Shown here piece by piece: positions 1 to 9,156 of a stretch of 64,000 bases of DNA (position 1 is its first letter; every line of letters starts with the position of its first letter). The translations under genes were made by a program, and so were the position numbers. The notes under the pieces were generated by a model, which was not told the origin of the DNA, ran no database searches, and worked only from the letters and a program-made list of their open reading frames with translations. Source of the DNA: Cohnella endophytica (GTDB taxonomy: Bacteria > Bacillota > Bacilli > Paenibacillales > Paenibacillaceae); the NCBI RefSeq assembly GCF_003628305.1, contig NZ_RBZM01000006.1:372001-436000 (forward strand), written 5' to 3'.

Positions 1-1
1 G

Positions 2-733
2 AAATTGACCGATGCCAAAAATGGCATTTGGGGAACATATGCGCCGATTCAATTCTACGAATTCTACAAAACGATCGTCCAGAACGGCGGCGGAATGTTC
101 GACGCAAATGGCAAGCCGACGGTCAACAGCCCGGCTAACGTGCAAGCGCTTCAATGGATGATCGATAAGGCAAGTAAATACAAAGTATCGCCCGCGCTTA
201 ACGACGATACGTTTAATCAGCCGGATGCCGACTTGAACGCGTTCAAAGAAGGAAAGCTGGCGATGGCTCGTTTCGGAATCTGGAATTTCAACGGGTTCAA
301 GGACACGGCTTTCAAATGGGATATCGCGTTGGAACCAGGGCAAACGCAGAAAGCCCATCACTTCTTCGCCGACGGTCTCGTAGCCTCGAAAAATACGAAA
401 AACGCGGACGCGGCTTGGAAATTCATGAAATTCATCTCCAGCGATCCTGCCGCCGTCAACCTGCGAATCTCCGCGGGGTGGAGCGTACCGGCCGTGGCCG
501 ACGAAACGATCATGGACGCGTATTATAAACAAACGCCTCCGGACTCGAAGAAAGTCGTGTCGGAAGCGTTGGATTCGCTCGTGTTGCCACCGGTCGGTCC
601 TAAGCCGGAAAAATGGAACGAACTTAAGAGCGCCGTAGGCGATGAGCTGGACAAAGCGAAGCTTGGAAGAGTGAGCGCGCAGAAGGCGCTTGACGCCGCA
701 CAGAAAAAGGTTGAGGAACTGCTCGGCAGCTAA
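2..733 (+). CDS. Sugar ABC transporter substrate-binding protein (5' end outside window)
   Basis: C-terminal part of an extracellular family 1 solute-binding protein, which would deliver a sugar or oligosaccharide to the two permeases directly downstream. The frame is open to the left edge, so the signal peptide and N-terminal lobe are missing. Visible features are typical of the second lobe: a W-x-F-x-G-F stretch, the A-x-W-K-F-M-K-F-x-S-S segment near residue 142 of the visible part, and a helical Lys/Glu-rich tail (KALDAAQKKVEELL). The substrate cannot be read from this fragment. Confidence 0.9.
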   Translation, partial: KLTDAKNGIWGTYAPIQFYEFYKTIVQNGGGMFDANGKPTVNSPANVQALQWMIDKASKYKVSPALNDDTFNQPDADLNAFKEGKLAMARFGIWNFNGFKDTAFKWDIALEPGQTQKAHHFFADGLVASKNTKNADAAWKFMKFISSDPAAVNLRISAGWSVPAVADETIMDAYYKQTPPDSKKVVSEALDSLVLPPVGPKPEKWNELKSAVGDELDKAKLGRVSAQKALDAAQKKVEELLGS

Positions 734-861
734 TCCTAACGCTATCGGCTTTATCCAGCACGAATTCGGAGGAGGGACAATGGTATGGCCTTACGATTGT
801 CCCTTCTCCGTCTATTCTATAACCCTGCCGAGGTTTCGTATAGAGGTAGGGCGAAAGGAAA

Positions 862-1761
862 ATGCGAATGGTAGGACAACGCAAATGGAATCGCCGACTC
901 GCCGTCCTCGTGTTTTTGTCCCCCGCGCTGCTCGGGCTCTTGGCATTCCAACTGCTGCCGATGGTTTCTTCGGTCGTCATCAGCTTCTCCGATTGGGACT
1001 TGCTCACCAAATGGACCCATATTCGGTTCATCGGATGGGACAATTACGCGAATATTTTCAAAGACGAGAAATCTTACACTTCAATAAAGAACGTATTTTA
1101 TTTCCTGATCGGTTACATGCCGGCGATCACGATCTTAGGGACATTGTTCGCCGTGCTACTTAATCGCAATATTCGGGGAATCAAGTTGTACCGCGCCGCG
1201 GTATTCGTCCCCGTGATTACTTCGTGGGTCGCCGTCTCGATCGTATGGAGATGGTTGCTGAACGGACAAAGCGGCCTTGTGAATTACTTGTTGTCGCGGG
1301 TAGGGATTGACGGGCCGATATGGCTCCAGGATGACCATTGGGCGCTGATCGCGATTATCGCGGTAACGCTGTGGAAGGATATCGGTTTCGTCTCCATTAT
1401 TTTGCTGGCAGGCTTGCAGGATATCTCCGAGGACTACTATGAAGCAGCCGACCTGGACGGGGCGTCGGCATGGAGCAAGCTATGGCGGATTACGGTTCCG
1501 ATGCTTTCCCCGACCTTGTTCTTCGTCATTACGATTTCGTTGATCAATTCCTTTCAATTGTTCGACCAGGTGCTCATCATGACGAACGGCGGACCTGCGG
1601 GAGCTACGAGCACGATCGTCGAGCAAGTGTACAAGAACGCTTTCCAATTCAATAAAATGGGCTTTGCCGCCGCGCAATCTTGGGTGCTGTTCGTCATTAT
1701 TTTTACGGTAACCATGATCGTGCAACGCCTTCAACGGAGGTGGGTCGTCTATGACAGATAA
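862..1761 (+). CDS. Sugar ABC transporter permease, MalF type
   Basis: Inner-membrane permease of a CUT1-type carbohydrate importer, 299 aa, with about six hydrophobic segments beginning at residue 13. The cytoplasmic EAA loop that docks the ATPase is clear (YYEAADLDGASAW then LWRITVPMLSPTL, about residues 193-220). The start at 862 follows AGGAAA. The gene lies 128 bases after the binding-protein gene, and its 3' end overlaps the next permease by 11 bases. No ATPase gene is in the window; many such systems share an MsmX-type ATPase encoded elsewhere (inference). Confidence 0.93.
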   Translation: MRMVGQRKWNRRLAVLVFLSPALLGLLAFQLLPMVSSVVISFSDWDLLTKWTHIRFIGWDNYANIFKDEKSYTSIKNVFYFLIGYMPAITILGTLFAVLLNRNIRGIKLYRAAVFVPVITSWVAVSIVWRWLLNGQSGLVNYLLSRVGIDGPIWLQDDHWALIAIIAVTLWKDIGFVSIILLAGLQDISEDYYEAADLDGASAWSKLWRITVPMLSPTLFFVITISLINSFQLFDQVLIMTNGGPAGATSTIVEQVYKNAFQFNKMGFAAAQSWVLFVIIFTVTMIVQRLQRRWVVYDR

Positions 1762-2578
1762 CCGATCGATGCTCAAGAACGCCTTGACCCACTTGATCTT
1801 GATCGCTACGGCCATAATTCTCGTCTTCCCGTTCGTATGGATGGTTTCGGGCGCCTTCAAGGCGAAGCTAGAAGCGGTCAAGATGCCGCCTCAGTTGCTG
1901 CCGTCCCATTGGAACTTCGATAACTTCAAACTGATCGAGCATTATTTTCCGTTATACCGTTTCTTGTATAACAGCGTTGCCGTCGCGATCGCCACGACGA
2001 TCTTGCAACTGTTCATCTGCGCGATGGCCGCTTACGTCTTCGCCAAGATTCCGTTCAAGGGCAGGAATGTGCTGTTCGTTCTTTTCCTGACGACGATGAT
2101 GATCCCGAGCCAAGTGACGTTAGTGCCTTTGTTCATCCTATTCTCGCAGACGAATTTGATAGATACGTACGCCGGGCTCATATTGCCGGGAATCTTCAGC
2201 GCGTACGGGACGTTCCTGATGCGGCAGAACATCATGACCATTCCGAACGAGCTGCTGGAAGCCGCCTTCATGGACGGGGCGTCCTATTACAAAGTATTCC
2301 GCACCGTTATTCTGCCGCTCGTCAAACCGACTCTTGCCGCCCTTACGATTTTCGCGTTCATGAGTTCCTGGAACAATTTCCTGTGGCCGCTCATCGCGAC
2401 TAACAGCAAGGAATTAATGACGTTGCCGCTCGGTCTTAGCAAGCTGCAGGGCAAGTGGTCGACGGAATGGAACGTTCTTATGGCTGGCAACGTCGTCAGC
2501 TTCATCCCGATTTTCATCGTTTATCTTTTCGCGCAACGTTATTTCATTAAAGGGATGACGATGACCGGTATCAAATAA
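1751..2578 (+). CDS. Sugar ABC transporter permease, MalG type
   Basis: Second permease of the importer, 275 aa, about six membrane segments. It has the MalG-type EAA loop (LLEAAFMDGASYYKVF then ILPLVKPTL, about residues 158-185) and the usual basic and aromatic C-terminus ending in GMTMTGIK. It overlaps the MalF-type gene by 11 bases and has its ribosome binding site (GGAGG) inside that gene, indicating translational coupling in one operon. Confidence 0.93.
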   Translation: MTDNRSMLKNALTHLILIATAIILVFPFVWMVSGAFKAKLEAVKMPPQLLPSHWNFDNFKLIEHYFPLYRFLYNSVAVAIATTILQLFICAMAAYVFAKIPFKGRNVLFVLFLTTMMIPSQVTLVPLFILFSQTNLIDTYAGLILPGIFSAYGTFLMRQNIMTIPNELLEAAFMDGASYYKVFRTVILPLVKPTLAALTIFAFMSSWNNFLWPLIATNSKELMTLPLGLSKLQGKWSTEWNVLMAGNVVSFIPIFIVYLFAQRYFIKGMTMTGIK

Positions 2579-2623
2579 AATCCAATTACTTGTCCGCTAT
2601 GCGGCCTAGCTGGGGGAATTCAG

Positions 2624-3718
2624 ATGAAGGAAATACGACTTGGATTAATCGGTCTCGGAGGAATGGCCAACGTTCACGCCGAGCAGCTCGAAGGAATCGA
2701 AGGCGCTTCTATTACCGCCATATGCGATCGCGATCCCGAGAGAGTCGCGGAATGGGGAACTAAGCTGGGCATCGACGAAAGCGCACGATATTCCGAGCCC
2801 GAAGAGCTTATCCGGAACGCGGACGTAGACGGCGTGTTATCGATTACTCCCAATAACGCGCATTATGAAATCCTGCGGCTTTGTTTGCTCCACGGCATGC
2901 CGATCATGACGGAGAAACCTTTTACGCGGACATTCGAGGAAGCCGAGGCGCTACTGGAGCTTTCGAACAATCATGATACGACATGCATGTTGGGATTTTC
3001 TTACCGGTATACTCCGTCGTTCCGCATGGCGAGGGAAATGATCCGCGATGGCAAAATCGGCACCGTGCGGCATGTTTTTCTCCAGTATTTGCAACAGTGG
3101 GGAGGTCCATTGTTCCAGACGAAAATGAATTGGCGTATGGACAAGTCGATTACCGGTACGGGGACGCTTGGCGACCTTGGCTCGCACATGATCGATGCCG
3201 CACGTTTCTTGATAGGGGAGCCGATCGAAGTATCCGCCTTGATGAGCTCGTTGATCACGGAACGCGAAGATCCCGTCACCGGTGCTCCGGTTCCAGTGGA
3301 TATCGACGACTTCGCCGCTTTCGTCGCTGTATTGGAGCCCGGAGTTCCGGCCGTCTTCCAAACTTCGCGGAATGCCTACGGCAGCCAGAATCAATTCGAA
3401 ATTTCGGTGTACGGAGATACGGGATCGCTCAGAATGGGATGGGAATACGGGGAAACGCTGCATTGGACGCATCCGGACGACCAAGGCGCCGAGGTCAGGG
3501 AACAATTGCAAGTTCCCGACGCTTATAAGCTGAAGCAGATGCAGGATTTCGTCGATCTGCTGCGAGGACAATCGAGGGAAGAGACGGCGACGCTTCGCGA
3601 CGGATACCGCAATCAACGAGCATTGGAAGCGGTAGTGCAAGCCTACGAAAGCAAAAAAGCGGTAACGGTAGATGAGGTCGGCGGCAAAGCCGAAACGACG
3701 ATAGAGGTGAAATCATGA
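2624..3718 (+). CDS. Gfo/Idh/MocA family NAD(P)-dependent oxidoreductase
   Basis: 364 aa. An N-terminal Rossmann fold ([14 protein letters not shown] at residues 6-19) is followed by the family EKPFTRT motif, whose Lys is usually catalytic, and by the [17 protein letters not shown] segment of the substrate-binding domain. Family members oxidise or reduce sugars, sugar acids or cyclitols with NAD(P). It lies 45 bases after the permease gene and overlaps the ThuA-like gene by four bases (ATGA), so it probably modifies the sugar imported by this operon. The exact substrate is not readable. Confidence 0.9.
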   Translation: MKEIRLGLIGLGGMANVHAEQLEGIEGASITAICDRDPERVAEWGTKLGIDESARYSEPEELIRNADVDGVLSITPNNAHYEILRLCLLHGMPIMTEKPFTRTFEEAEALLELSNNHDTTCMLGFSYRYTPSFRMAREMIRDGKIGTVRHVFLQYLQQWGGPLFQTKMNWRMDKSITGTGTLGDLGSHMIDAARFLIGEPIEVSALMSSLITEREDPVTGAPVPVDIDDFAAFVAVLEPGVPAVFQTSRNAYGSQNQFEISVYGDTGSLRMGWEYGETLHWTHPDDQGAEVREQLQVPDAYKLKQMQDFVDLLRGQSREETATLRDGYRNQRALEAVVQAYESKKAVTVDEVGGKAETTIEVKS

Positions 3719-4455
3719 GCGGATCTGCGGGCGTAAAAGTCACGGTCTGGAACGAGTATCGGCATGAGCGTAACGACGAGCAGGTAAAGGCGGTTTATCC
3801 GGAAGGCATTCATGAAGCGCTGCGAAGCGGGCTTTCGTCTTTCGGGTATGAGGTCGGCACCGCGACGTTGGACGAACCTGAGCATGGACTGACGGTGGAG
3901 AAGTTAAACGACACCGACGTATTGATCTGGTGGGGGCACCAAGCGCACGACGAGGTCGACGACGCAATCGTGCAACGGGTTCAGGAGCGCGTGCTTCAAG
4001 GCATGGGGCTGATCGTGCTGCATTCCGGCCATTACTCCAAAATATACAAGAAGCTGATGGGGACGTCATGTGCGTTGAAGTGGCGGGAAGCCGACGAGAA
4101 GGAACGCTTGTGGGTTGTGAAGCCGTCCCATCCGATCGTAGCGGGATTGCCGGAATACATCGAACTGGAAGAGGAAGAGATGTACGGGGAACACTTTGAC
4201 ATTCCCGACCCCGACGACCTCGTTCTCGTAAGCTGGTTCGAGGGCGGCGAAGTGTTCCGCAGCGGCGTCACCTACTCCCGGGGGCAGGGGAAAATCTTCT
4301 ATTTCCGCCCGGGGCACGAGACGTATCCGACCTACTACCGGGAACCTGTATTGCGAATTATCGCGAACGCGGTGAAATGGGCGGCTGAGGAACGAGGGGC
4401 ATCACCTTATTACGGAAACGCCAAGCCTCTTGAAACGATCGTTGCGAAGAAATAA
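3715..4455 (+). CDS. ThuA-like domain protein
   Basis: 246 aa, matching the ThuA / trehalose-utilisation family, a glutamine-amidotransferase-like fold: [11 protein letters not shown] near the N-terminus, [36 protein letters not shown], and [14 protein letters not shown] near residue 201. Family members are linked to disaccharide or cyclitol catabolism, usually next to Gfo/Idh/MocA genes as here. Biochemical function is poorly defined. It is the last gene of the sugar operon, followed by a terminator. Confidence 0.88.
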   Translation: MSGSAGVKVTVWNEYRHERNDEQVKAVYPEGIHEALRSGLSSFGYEVGTATLDEPEHGLTVEKLNDTDVLIWWGHQAHDEVDDAIVQRVQERVLQGMGLIVLHSGHYSKIYKKLMGTSCALKWREADEKERLWVVKPSHPIVAGLPEYIELEEEEMYGEHFDIPDPDDLVLVSWFEGGEVFRSGVTYSRGQGKIFYFRPGHETYPTYYREPVLRIIANAVKWAAEERGASPYYGNAKPLETIVAKK

Positions 4456-4578
4456 AAAAAGTGGGCTTGCGGCCGTTAGCCGCAAGCCCGAGATATATTA
4501 TTGAAAAGGGGGGTCATGTATGTATTGTAACCCCCTTACATGAAGAGAAGATGAAGGCGATATTACGGTTCCATTACA
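4452..4578 (+). repeat. Interspersed 3'-end element, copy A
   Basis: An A-run and a GC-rich hairpin (4463-4489) are followed by a 76-base core (4503-4578) that begins GAAAAGGGGGGTCATGT and ends CATTACA. The core aligns without gaps to 46121-46196 with about 60 of 76 identical bases. Both copies lie just downstream of a plus-strand gene end. Confidence 0.75.
4463..4489 (+). terminator. Hairpin at the end of the sugar operon
   Basis: GGGCTTGCGGC / GCCGCAAGCCC, 11 perfect pairs with a 5-base loop, 7 bases after the ThuA-like stop codon. An A-run precedes it and there is only a weak U-rich tail, so it may work better on the opposite strand. Confidence 0.7.
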
Positions 4579-4622
4579 AATGTTGAATGAATCAGCGACA
4601 GTCGCGTAAACCGCATAGTTAA

Positions 4623-5171
4623 TTACAAACTTCTACCCAACAACACCCCGACTTGTTTGGCCATATCCTTAGCCGTATAGGGCATACCATTCCTAATCCA
4701 CCACTCAATAACGCCCACATATGCTGTTCCGGCATATTGCAGCATTACATCCTCCATTAACCCCGTGTTTTTTCCGCTCTCTCTGTCGATCTCGCCTTTG
4801 AATCCTTCCATAAATGAGGCAAGAAGCCGCGCTCTGAAAGATGACGGAGCTTCTTTGCTTGCTAACATAGTGGAATAAAACAAATAATTTTTCTCGAAAA
4901 ATTCAAAGTAAGGTACAAGCGCGTCATTCCATTCCATCTCGCAAGCCCAACTATTCATCTCTCCTAGCTCATTAAGGTGTGATTCGATTAGCTTATCCAA
5001 TAAATCAAATTTGTCCTGGTAATGAAGATAAATGGTTCCGCGATTTAAGTTTGCCCGTTCGGCAATATCCTGAATGGTAATGTCATCGAATTTTTTTTCG
5101 GCCATCAGTTCGATAACGGCTTTTTTTAAAGATTCCTGCGTTTTAAGAATTCTCCGATCCACTTTCGCCAT
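4623..5171 (-). CDS. TetR/AcrR family transcriptional regulator
   Basis: 182 aa. The N-terminal helix-turn-helix is clear (TIQDIAERANLNRGTIYLHYQDKFDLLDKLI, about residues 32-63), followed by an all-helical ligand domain resembling the TetR C-terminal domain of YfiR-type proteins. It is divergent from an alcohol dehydrogenase / exporter / cupin operon. Two near-identical palindromes lie in the intergenic region, so it probably represses both itself and that operon until a small toxic ligand appears (inference). Confidence 0.92.
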   Translation of the reverse strand: MAKVDRRILKTQESLKKAVIELMAEKKFDDITIQDIAERANLNRGTIYLHYQDKFDLLDKLIESHLNELGEMNSWACEMEWNDALVPYFEFFEKNYLFYSTMLASKEAPSSFRARLLASFMEGFKGEIDRESGKNTGLMEDVMLQYAGTAYVGVIEWWIRNGMPYTAKDMAKQVGVLLGRSL

Positions 5172-5217
5172 CGTTTTTTCACCAACTCTCCAAGATAGTT
5201 AACACTTTTAGAAATTG

Positions 5218-5233
5218 TGTTGATATATCAACA
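5218..5233. promoter_or_regulatory. Palindromic operator candidate 1 (TetR)
   Basis: TGTTGATATATCAACA is a perfect 16-base palindrome, 47 bases upstream of the tetR-type start codon. It shares the TTGAT / ATCAA half-sites with the palindrome at 5292-5303. Confidence 0.65.
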
Positions 5234-5273
5234 AATCGCGTTTCTTTAACCATTGAATTGTCGGAACTAAATA

Positions 5274-5317
5274 TATAATAATGGACACATGTTGATTAAT
5301 CAAATCGATTCGATTAA
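5274..5317 (+). promoter_or_regulatory. -10 box and operator candidate 2 for the dehydrogenase operon
   Basis: TATAAT at 5274-5279 is followed at 5292-5303 by the perfect palindrome TTGATTAATCAA, which would sit just downstream of the transcription start. A looser dyad (TTAATC...GATTAA) extends to 5317. No good -35 box was found. Confidence 0.55.
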
Positions 5318-5358
5318 ACATCATAATTTGATTGTAGGAAAGAAGGGAACAATGCCCT

Positions 5359-6399
5359 ATGTGCAAAACAAGCGTTCTAAGTGTTTCTGCAGCTAAAGCG
5401 CCGTTCAAGAAGTCAACGATAGAAAGGCGACAATTACGTCCGGATGACGTCTCGATCGATATTAAGTTTAGCGGCATTTGCCATTCCGATATCCATAGTG
5501 CACATGGAGACTGGGCCGGAGGGATTTTCCCGATGGTGCCTGGCCATGAAATCACTGGTATTGTAAAGGCAGTAGGGGAAAGAGTTACGAAGTTTACCGT
5601 AGGCGACCGAGTCGGGGTAGGCTGCTATGTGGACTCTTGCGGAAAGTGCGAATACTGTCTCCGAGGAGAGGAACAGTATTGTGCCAAAGGCTATGTAGCC
5701 ACCTATAACTCCTTGGATTACGAAGGCAATCCAACTTACGGCGGTTACAGCCAGAACATTGTCGTTAAGGAAAGTTTCGTTGTGCATATCCCGGATGGTA
5801 TGGAATTAGACGTAGCCAGTCCGCTTTTGTGCGCCGGAATTACAACGTACTCTCCTTTGAAACGCTGGAATGCCGGCCCGGGAAAAAGGGTAGCGATTCT
5901 CGGAATGGGGGGTCTTGGCCATGTGGCGATTCAGTTTGCGCATGCGATGGGGGCGGAAGTGACCGTCTTAAGCCGAGCGAAAAATAAAGAAAACGAAGCT
6001 TTGAGATTTGGAGCAGATCATTACTTTTCAACGCTTGATCCAGAAACCTTTAACGCGTTGGCCGGTCGTTTCGATCTGATTCTTAACACCGTGTCTGCCA
6101 GCATCGACGTTGATTTGTATTTATCGCTACTTCGCGTAGACGGAACGCTTGTTAATGTCGGCGCACCGGCTGAACCAAGCCAATATCACGTGTTCTCCTT
6201 AATCTTGAGTCGCCGCAGTATTGCAGGCTCCTTAGTCGGCGGACTTCCGGAGACGCAAGAGATGCTTGATTTTGCTGCAGAGCATGGCATTGCTCCGCAA
6301 ATCGAAGTAATCCGTGCCGAGCAAGTAGACGAAGCCTATGAGCGAATTTTGCACAGTGACGTGCGTTACCGATTCGTTATCGATATATCCACATTATAA
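5359..6399 (+). CDS. Zinc-dependent NAD(P) alcohol dehydrogenase (YahK/CAD-like)
   Basis: 346 aa medium-chain dehydrogenase. Catalytic-zinc ligands are in GICHSDIHSAHGD and PGHE, the structural-zinc cysteine cluster is CGKCEYCLRGEEQYC (about residues 94-108), and the nucleotide-binding loop is GMGGLGH (about 180). It resembles the cinnamyl-alcohol / aldehyde reductase branch, which reduces reactive aldehydes with NADPH. The start follows AGAAGGGA. An ATG seven bases upstream in another frame gives only a short peptide. It is the first gene of an operon with an exporter and a cupin, divergent from TetR, suggesting a detoxification response. Confidence 0.93.
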   Translation: MCKTSVLSVSAAKAPFKKSTIERRQLRPDDVSIDIKFSGICHSDIHSAHGDWAGGIFPMVPGHEITGIVKAVGERVTKFTVGDRVGVGCYVDSCGKCEYCLRGEEQYCAKGYVATYNSLDYEGNPTYGGYSQNIVVKESFVVHIPDGMELDVASPLLCAGITTYSPLKRWNAGPGKRVAILGMGGLGHVAIQFAHAMGAEVTVLSRAKNKENEALRFGADHYFSTLDPETFNALAGRFDLILNTVSASIDVDLYLSLLRVDGTLVNVGAPAEPSQYHVFSLILSRRSIAGSLVGGLPETQEMLDFAAEHGIAPQIEVIRAEQVDEAYERILHSDVRYRFVIDISTL

Positions 6400-7638
6400 A
6401 TGCGAATGGACGATAGATTTAAAAATCATTCGCTTCGTTTAGCCCTGATTCTTGCCGCGTTTTCCGCTTTGGGTCCATTTACGGTCGATATGTATCTTTC
6501 ATCGCTTCCGCAGATTATGGAGTATTTCCAAACTAACGCATCTTCGATTCAAGCTAGCTTGACCGCCAGTTTACTTGGATTAGGCTTAGGTCAAATGATA
6601 ATGGGTCCTTTAAGCGATCGTTACGGACGACGAACGCCATTGATGATCGCAATGACCTTTTATATTATTTCTTCAGTCTGTTGTGCTTTCGTACATCATA
6701 TCGAATTGTTTATCGCATTACGATTCATTCAAGGGATTGCCGCTTCGGCCGGACTCGTGATTTCCCGTGCAGTTGCACGTGACAGATATAGCGGCGTGGA
6801 AATGACGAAGTTTATTTCTCTGCTTACGACAATCAGCAATGTGGCGCCCTTAATTTCCCCGAATGCCGGAAGCGCGGTGACATCTTTCAGTTCGTGGGTT
6901 GTTGTGTTTGTATTTCTGGGTATGTTGGGAATGTTATTAACGGCAATCACAATATGGGGGTTAGACGAAAGTTTACCTGCAACGAATCGAGTCCAAGGGA
7001 ACGCTCTGGCATTACTGAAGAACTACAAACGATTGTTTCGTGATAAGACGTTTATGGGATTTGCCCTAGTTAACGGAATATTATTCGCAGGTGTATTTGC
7101 CTTCGTTGCGGGAACTCCGTTTATATACCAGAACATTTTCGGTGTGTCTCCGCAATTATTTTCAGTCCTGTTCGCAATGAATGGTCTTGCTATTATGATA
7201 GGATCGCAAATCGTAAAAAGAGCAGCCGGACGGTTCACTGACCGCTTTATCTTGCGAGTAGGATTAACGTTATCCTTGATTTCTACTTTGGCGATCCTGA
7301 TTGCGGTTCTTTCGAAGGGATCCTTATCGTCGATAATTGTTTCTCTGTTCTTATTTGCTTTATCGATCGGGATTATTGGACCTGTTTCGGTTACGCTAGC
7401 GATGGAATCGCATGGACAAATCGCGGGTAGCGCGTCAGCCGTGCTCGGCACCTTTCAATATGCGCTAGGCGCAATTACTTCGCCTCTCGTGGGGATCGCG
7501 GGCGAGCATTCGGCTATCCCTTTCGGAATCGTTATGTTTGCGACCAGCATTCTGGCCATCGGTTCCTATTTGGTTTTCATAAGAAAGGAAGAGCTAATTA
7601 GCGATGGCGGCAACAACTCGATAATAAAAAATACGTAA
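6400..7638 (+). CDS. MFS multidrug exporter, Bcr/CflA family
   Basis: 412 aa with about 12 hydrophobic segments. The N-terminal FGPFTVDMYL-like segment (ALGPFTVDMYLSSLPQI, residues 22-38) and the loop GPLSDRYGRRTPL are hallmarks of the Bcr/CflA drug-proton antiporters. The start codon follows the dehydrogenase stop codon with no gap, so the two are translationally coupled. It probably exports the compound sensed by the TetR regulator (inference). Confidence 0.9.
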   Translation: MRMDDRFKNHSLRLALILAAFSALGPFTVDMYLSSLPQIMEYFQTNASSIQASLTASLLGLGLGQMIMGPLSDRYGRRTPLMIAMTFYIISSVCCAFVHHIELFIALRFIQGIAASAGLVISRAVARDRYSGVEMTKFISLLTTISNVAPLISPNAGSAVTSFSSWVVVFVFLGMLGMLLTAITIWGLDESLPATNRVQGNALALLKNYKRLFRDKTFMGFALVNGILFAGVFAFVAGTPFIYQNIFGVSPQLFSVLFAMNGLAIMIGSQIVKRAAGRFTDRFILRVGLTLSLISTLAILIAVLSKGSLSSIIVSLFLFALSIGIIGPVSVTLAMESHGQIAGSASAVLGTFQYALGAITSPLVGIAGEHSAIPFGIVMFATSILAIGSYLVFIRKEELISDGGNNSIIKNT

Positions 7639-7660
7639 CTCAAGCGGAGGGATTTAGAAC

Positions 7661-8065
7661 ATGGAAATCAGAAAAATCGGATCGCAACCTTCAGGGAAAG
7701 GACCAGCCGATTATTTTACGGGCACGGTTCGCATTGATCCGTTAATTGAGGCATCGGATCCTGCACGGGTAGCTGCTGCAAGCGTGACGTTCGAGCCTCG
7801 TGCAAGGACAGCATGGCATACTCATCCACTGGGTCAGACGCTGATCGTAACTGCGGGAAAAGGAAGGGCTCAACGTTGGGGCGGCCCGATCGAGGAAATC
7901 AGTCCCGGTGACGTGGTTTGGTTCCCTCCAGGGGAGAAACATTGGCACGGAGCATCGCCGACCACGGCAATGACCCATACCGCGATTCAAGAACGTCTTG
8001 ACGGCAAGGCGGTAGAATGGTTGGAAAAAGTCAGCGACGAACAATATGGTGAGAATGAACAGTAA
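7661..8065 (+). CDS. Cupin domain protein
   Basis: 134 aa single-domain cupin. Motif 1 is [20 protein letters not shown], with metal-ligand histidines near residues 48-50. Motif 2 is [17 protein letters not shown], with further histidines near residues 91-93. Small cupins of this type are often found beside dehydrogenases in stress or quinone-detoxification operons. Twenty-two bases separate it from the exporter gene, and it has a good AGCGGAGGG site. Confidence 0.9.
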   Translation: MEIRKIGSQPSGKGPADYFTGTVRIDPLIEASDPARVAAASVTFEPRARTAWHTHPLGQTLIVTAGKGRAQRWGGPIEEISPGDVVWFPPGEKHWHGASPTTAMTHTAIQERLDGKAVEWLEKVSDEQYGENEQ

Positions 8066-8082
8066 ATAATGCACAAATTCAT

Positions 8083-8961
8083 TCAGTCCTCGACCTTAAA
8101 ATCCGCAGCCAATTTTACTGATAAATCGGTCATGTATCCTTTGAATTGTTTTACGATCCGATAATCTCCAGGTTTAAGCTTCCGCGGAAAACTAACCTCC
8201 TCCTGGTGTGTTAGGCCTGGCTTCATACTGAACCCGATTGCCGGAACGGGACGATCATCGGGTATTAGCTTCCAGCCGTCAGAAACTTTTTGATAAATCC
8301 CATAACCATAGCCGAAATAAAGATCGGTTGGACCGGCATTATAAAGAGATAGCTCCGTTTGATCAGATCCGTGGAGCGAACGTTTTATGGTAAGGCGAGC
8401 GTTGAGTTCATTCGGCGGTACGAAAAAGGTCGTTATAAACGTATCCTCTACAACACCCTCCGGTGAGACGATTTCTATGCTGAGGAGATAGTTTACGTTC
8501 GGCTGTTTTGGGGTGTCGTATGAAAAATCAAGACGACCGTCAAGCGAATTGTTGATGTCAGCCACATACTCTGTAATTAGTTGAAGTCGTTGTCCGTCTT
8601 CGTTCCGGCTTGTAATTTGAAAACGCACGGACCGCCCCTCGGGAATCTTGCCTAAAGCAGCTCCTACTTTGCTTCCCGCCTCCGTATCTCCTTCAGTGAT
8701 AGAAGTTATGAGATTGAATCCGTTCTCTCCCTCAAACCACTTACCTGTCTTGGGCTGGTAATCGCTAGCGGCAGATAGTGCCCGTTCACGAGAGAGCTTG
8801 GCGGAAACAATTACTTTATCCGGATTGCCTACAGAATCAGTTAAATGGGCAACAGTCTCATCAATGATTACAGAAGGAACGCTCTCCGACTGCGGGCTTG
8901 ATTTATTTTCGCATCCTAACAAAACAAATCCGAATGCAAAGATCATTAGAAGCTTTCGCAA
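8083..8961 (-). CDS. Lipoprotein with a C-terminal Ig-like domain
   Basis: 292 aa. A type II signal peptide ends in the lipobox LLGC at residues 13-16. The middle is unassigned. The C-terminal part (GYGIYQKVSDGWKLIPD, then KPGLTHQEEVSFPRKLKPGDYRIVK) resembles the bacterial Ig-like domain common in Paenibacillus and Bacillus lipoproteins. It should be anchored to the outer face of the membrane. It is convergent with the cupin gene, with 17 bases between the stops. Function unknown. Confidence 0.8.
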   Translation of the reverse strand: MRKLLMIFAFGFVLLGCENKSSPQSESVPSVIIDETVAHLTDSVGNPDKVIVSAKLSRERALSAASDYQPKTGKWFEGENGFNLITSITEGDTEAGSKVGAALGKIPEGRSVRFQITSRNEDGQRLQLITEYVADINNSLDGRLDFSYDTPKQPNVNYLLSIEIVSPEGVVEDTFITTFFVPPNELNARLTIKRSLHGSDQTELSLYNAGPTDLYFGYGYGIYQKVSDGWKLIPDDRPVPAIGFSMKPGLTHQEEVSFPRKLKPGDYRIVKQFKGYMTDLSVKLAADFKVED

Positions 8962-9019
8962 AAAAATCCCCCCCTTTCTCTATAGACGGCTCAATTATGT
9001 AAAAGTTACCCTTATTATT

Positions 9020-9046
9020 AAGGAGCTTGCTTCGATGCAGCTCCTT
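9020..9046. terminator. Solo hairpin identical in core to an array repeat hairpin
   Basis: AAGGAGC / GCTCCTT around TTGCTTCGATGCA, followed by a run of T. The stretch from the inner stem to the T-run matches the hairpin at 35344-35370 base for base, but no CTAACGGG halves flank it. It lies in the divergent gap between the lipoprotein and the penicillin-binding protein, where no plus-strand gene ends. Confidence 0.65.
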
Positions 9047-9156
9047 TTTTGTAAAACAATAATCTGTAAAATATGGAACTTTTCCTTTGCAATATCGTCT
9101 TATTACAAAATAACCTTCAGGAGTCTTTACGGCTCAAAATCTATGAGGTGTACTCA

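Noticed and set aside
5352..5397. ATG at 5352 as the true start of the alcohol dehydrogenase
   Set aside because: It opens a different frame that stops after 14 codons; the ATG at 5359 leads into a full-length, well-conserved protein.
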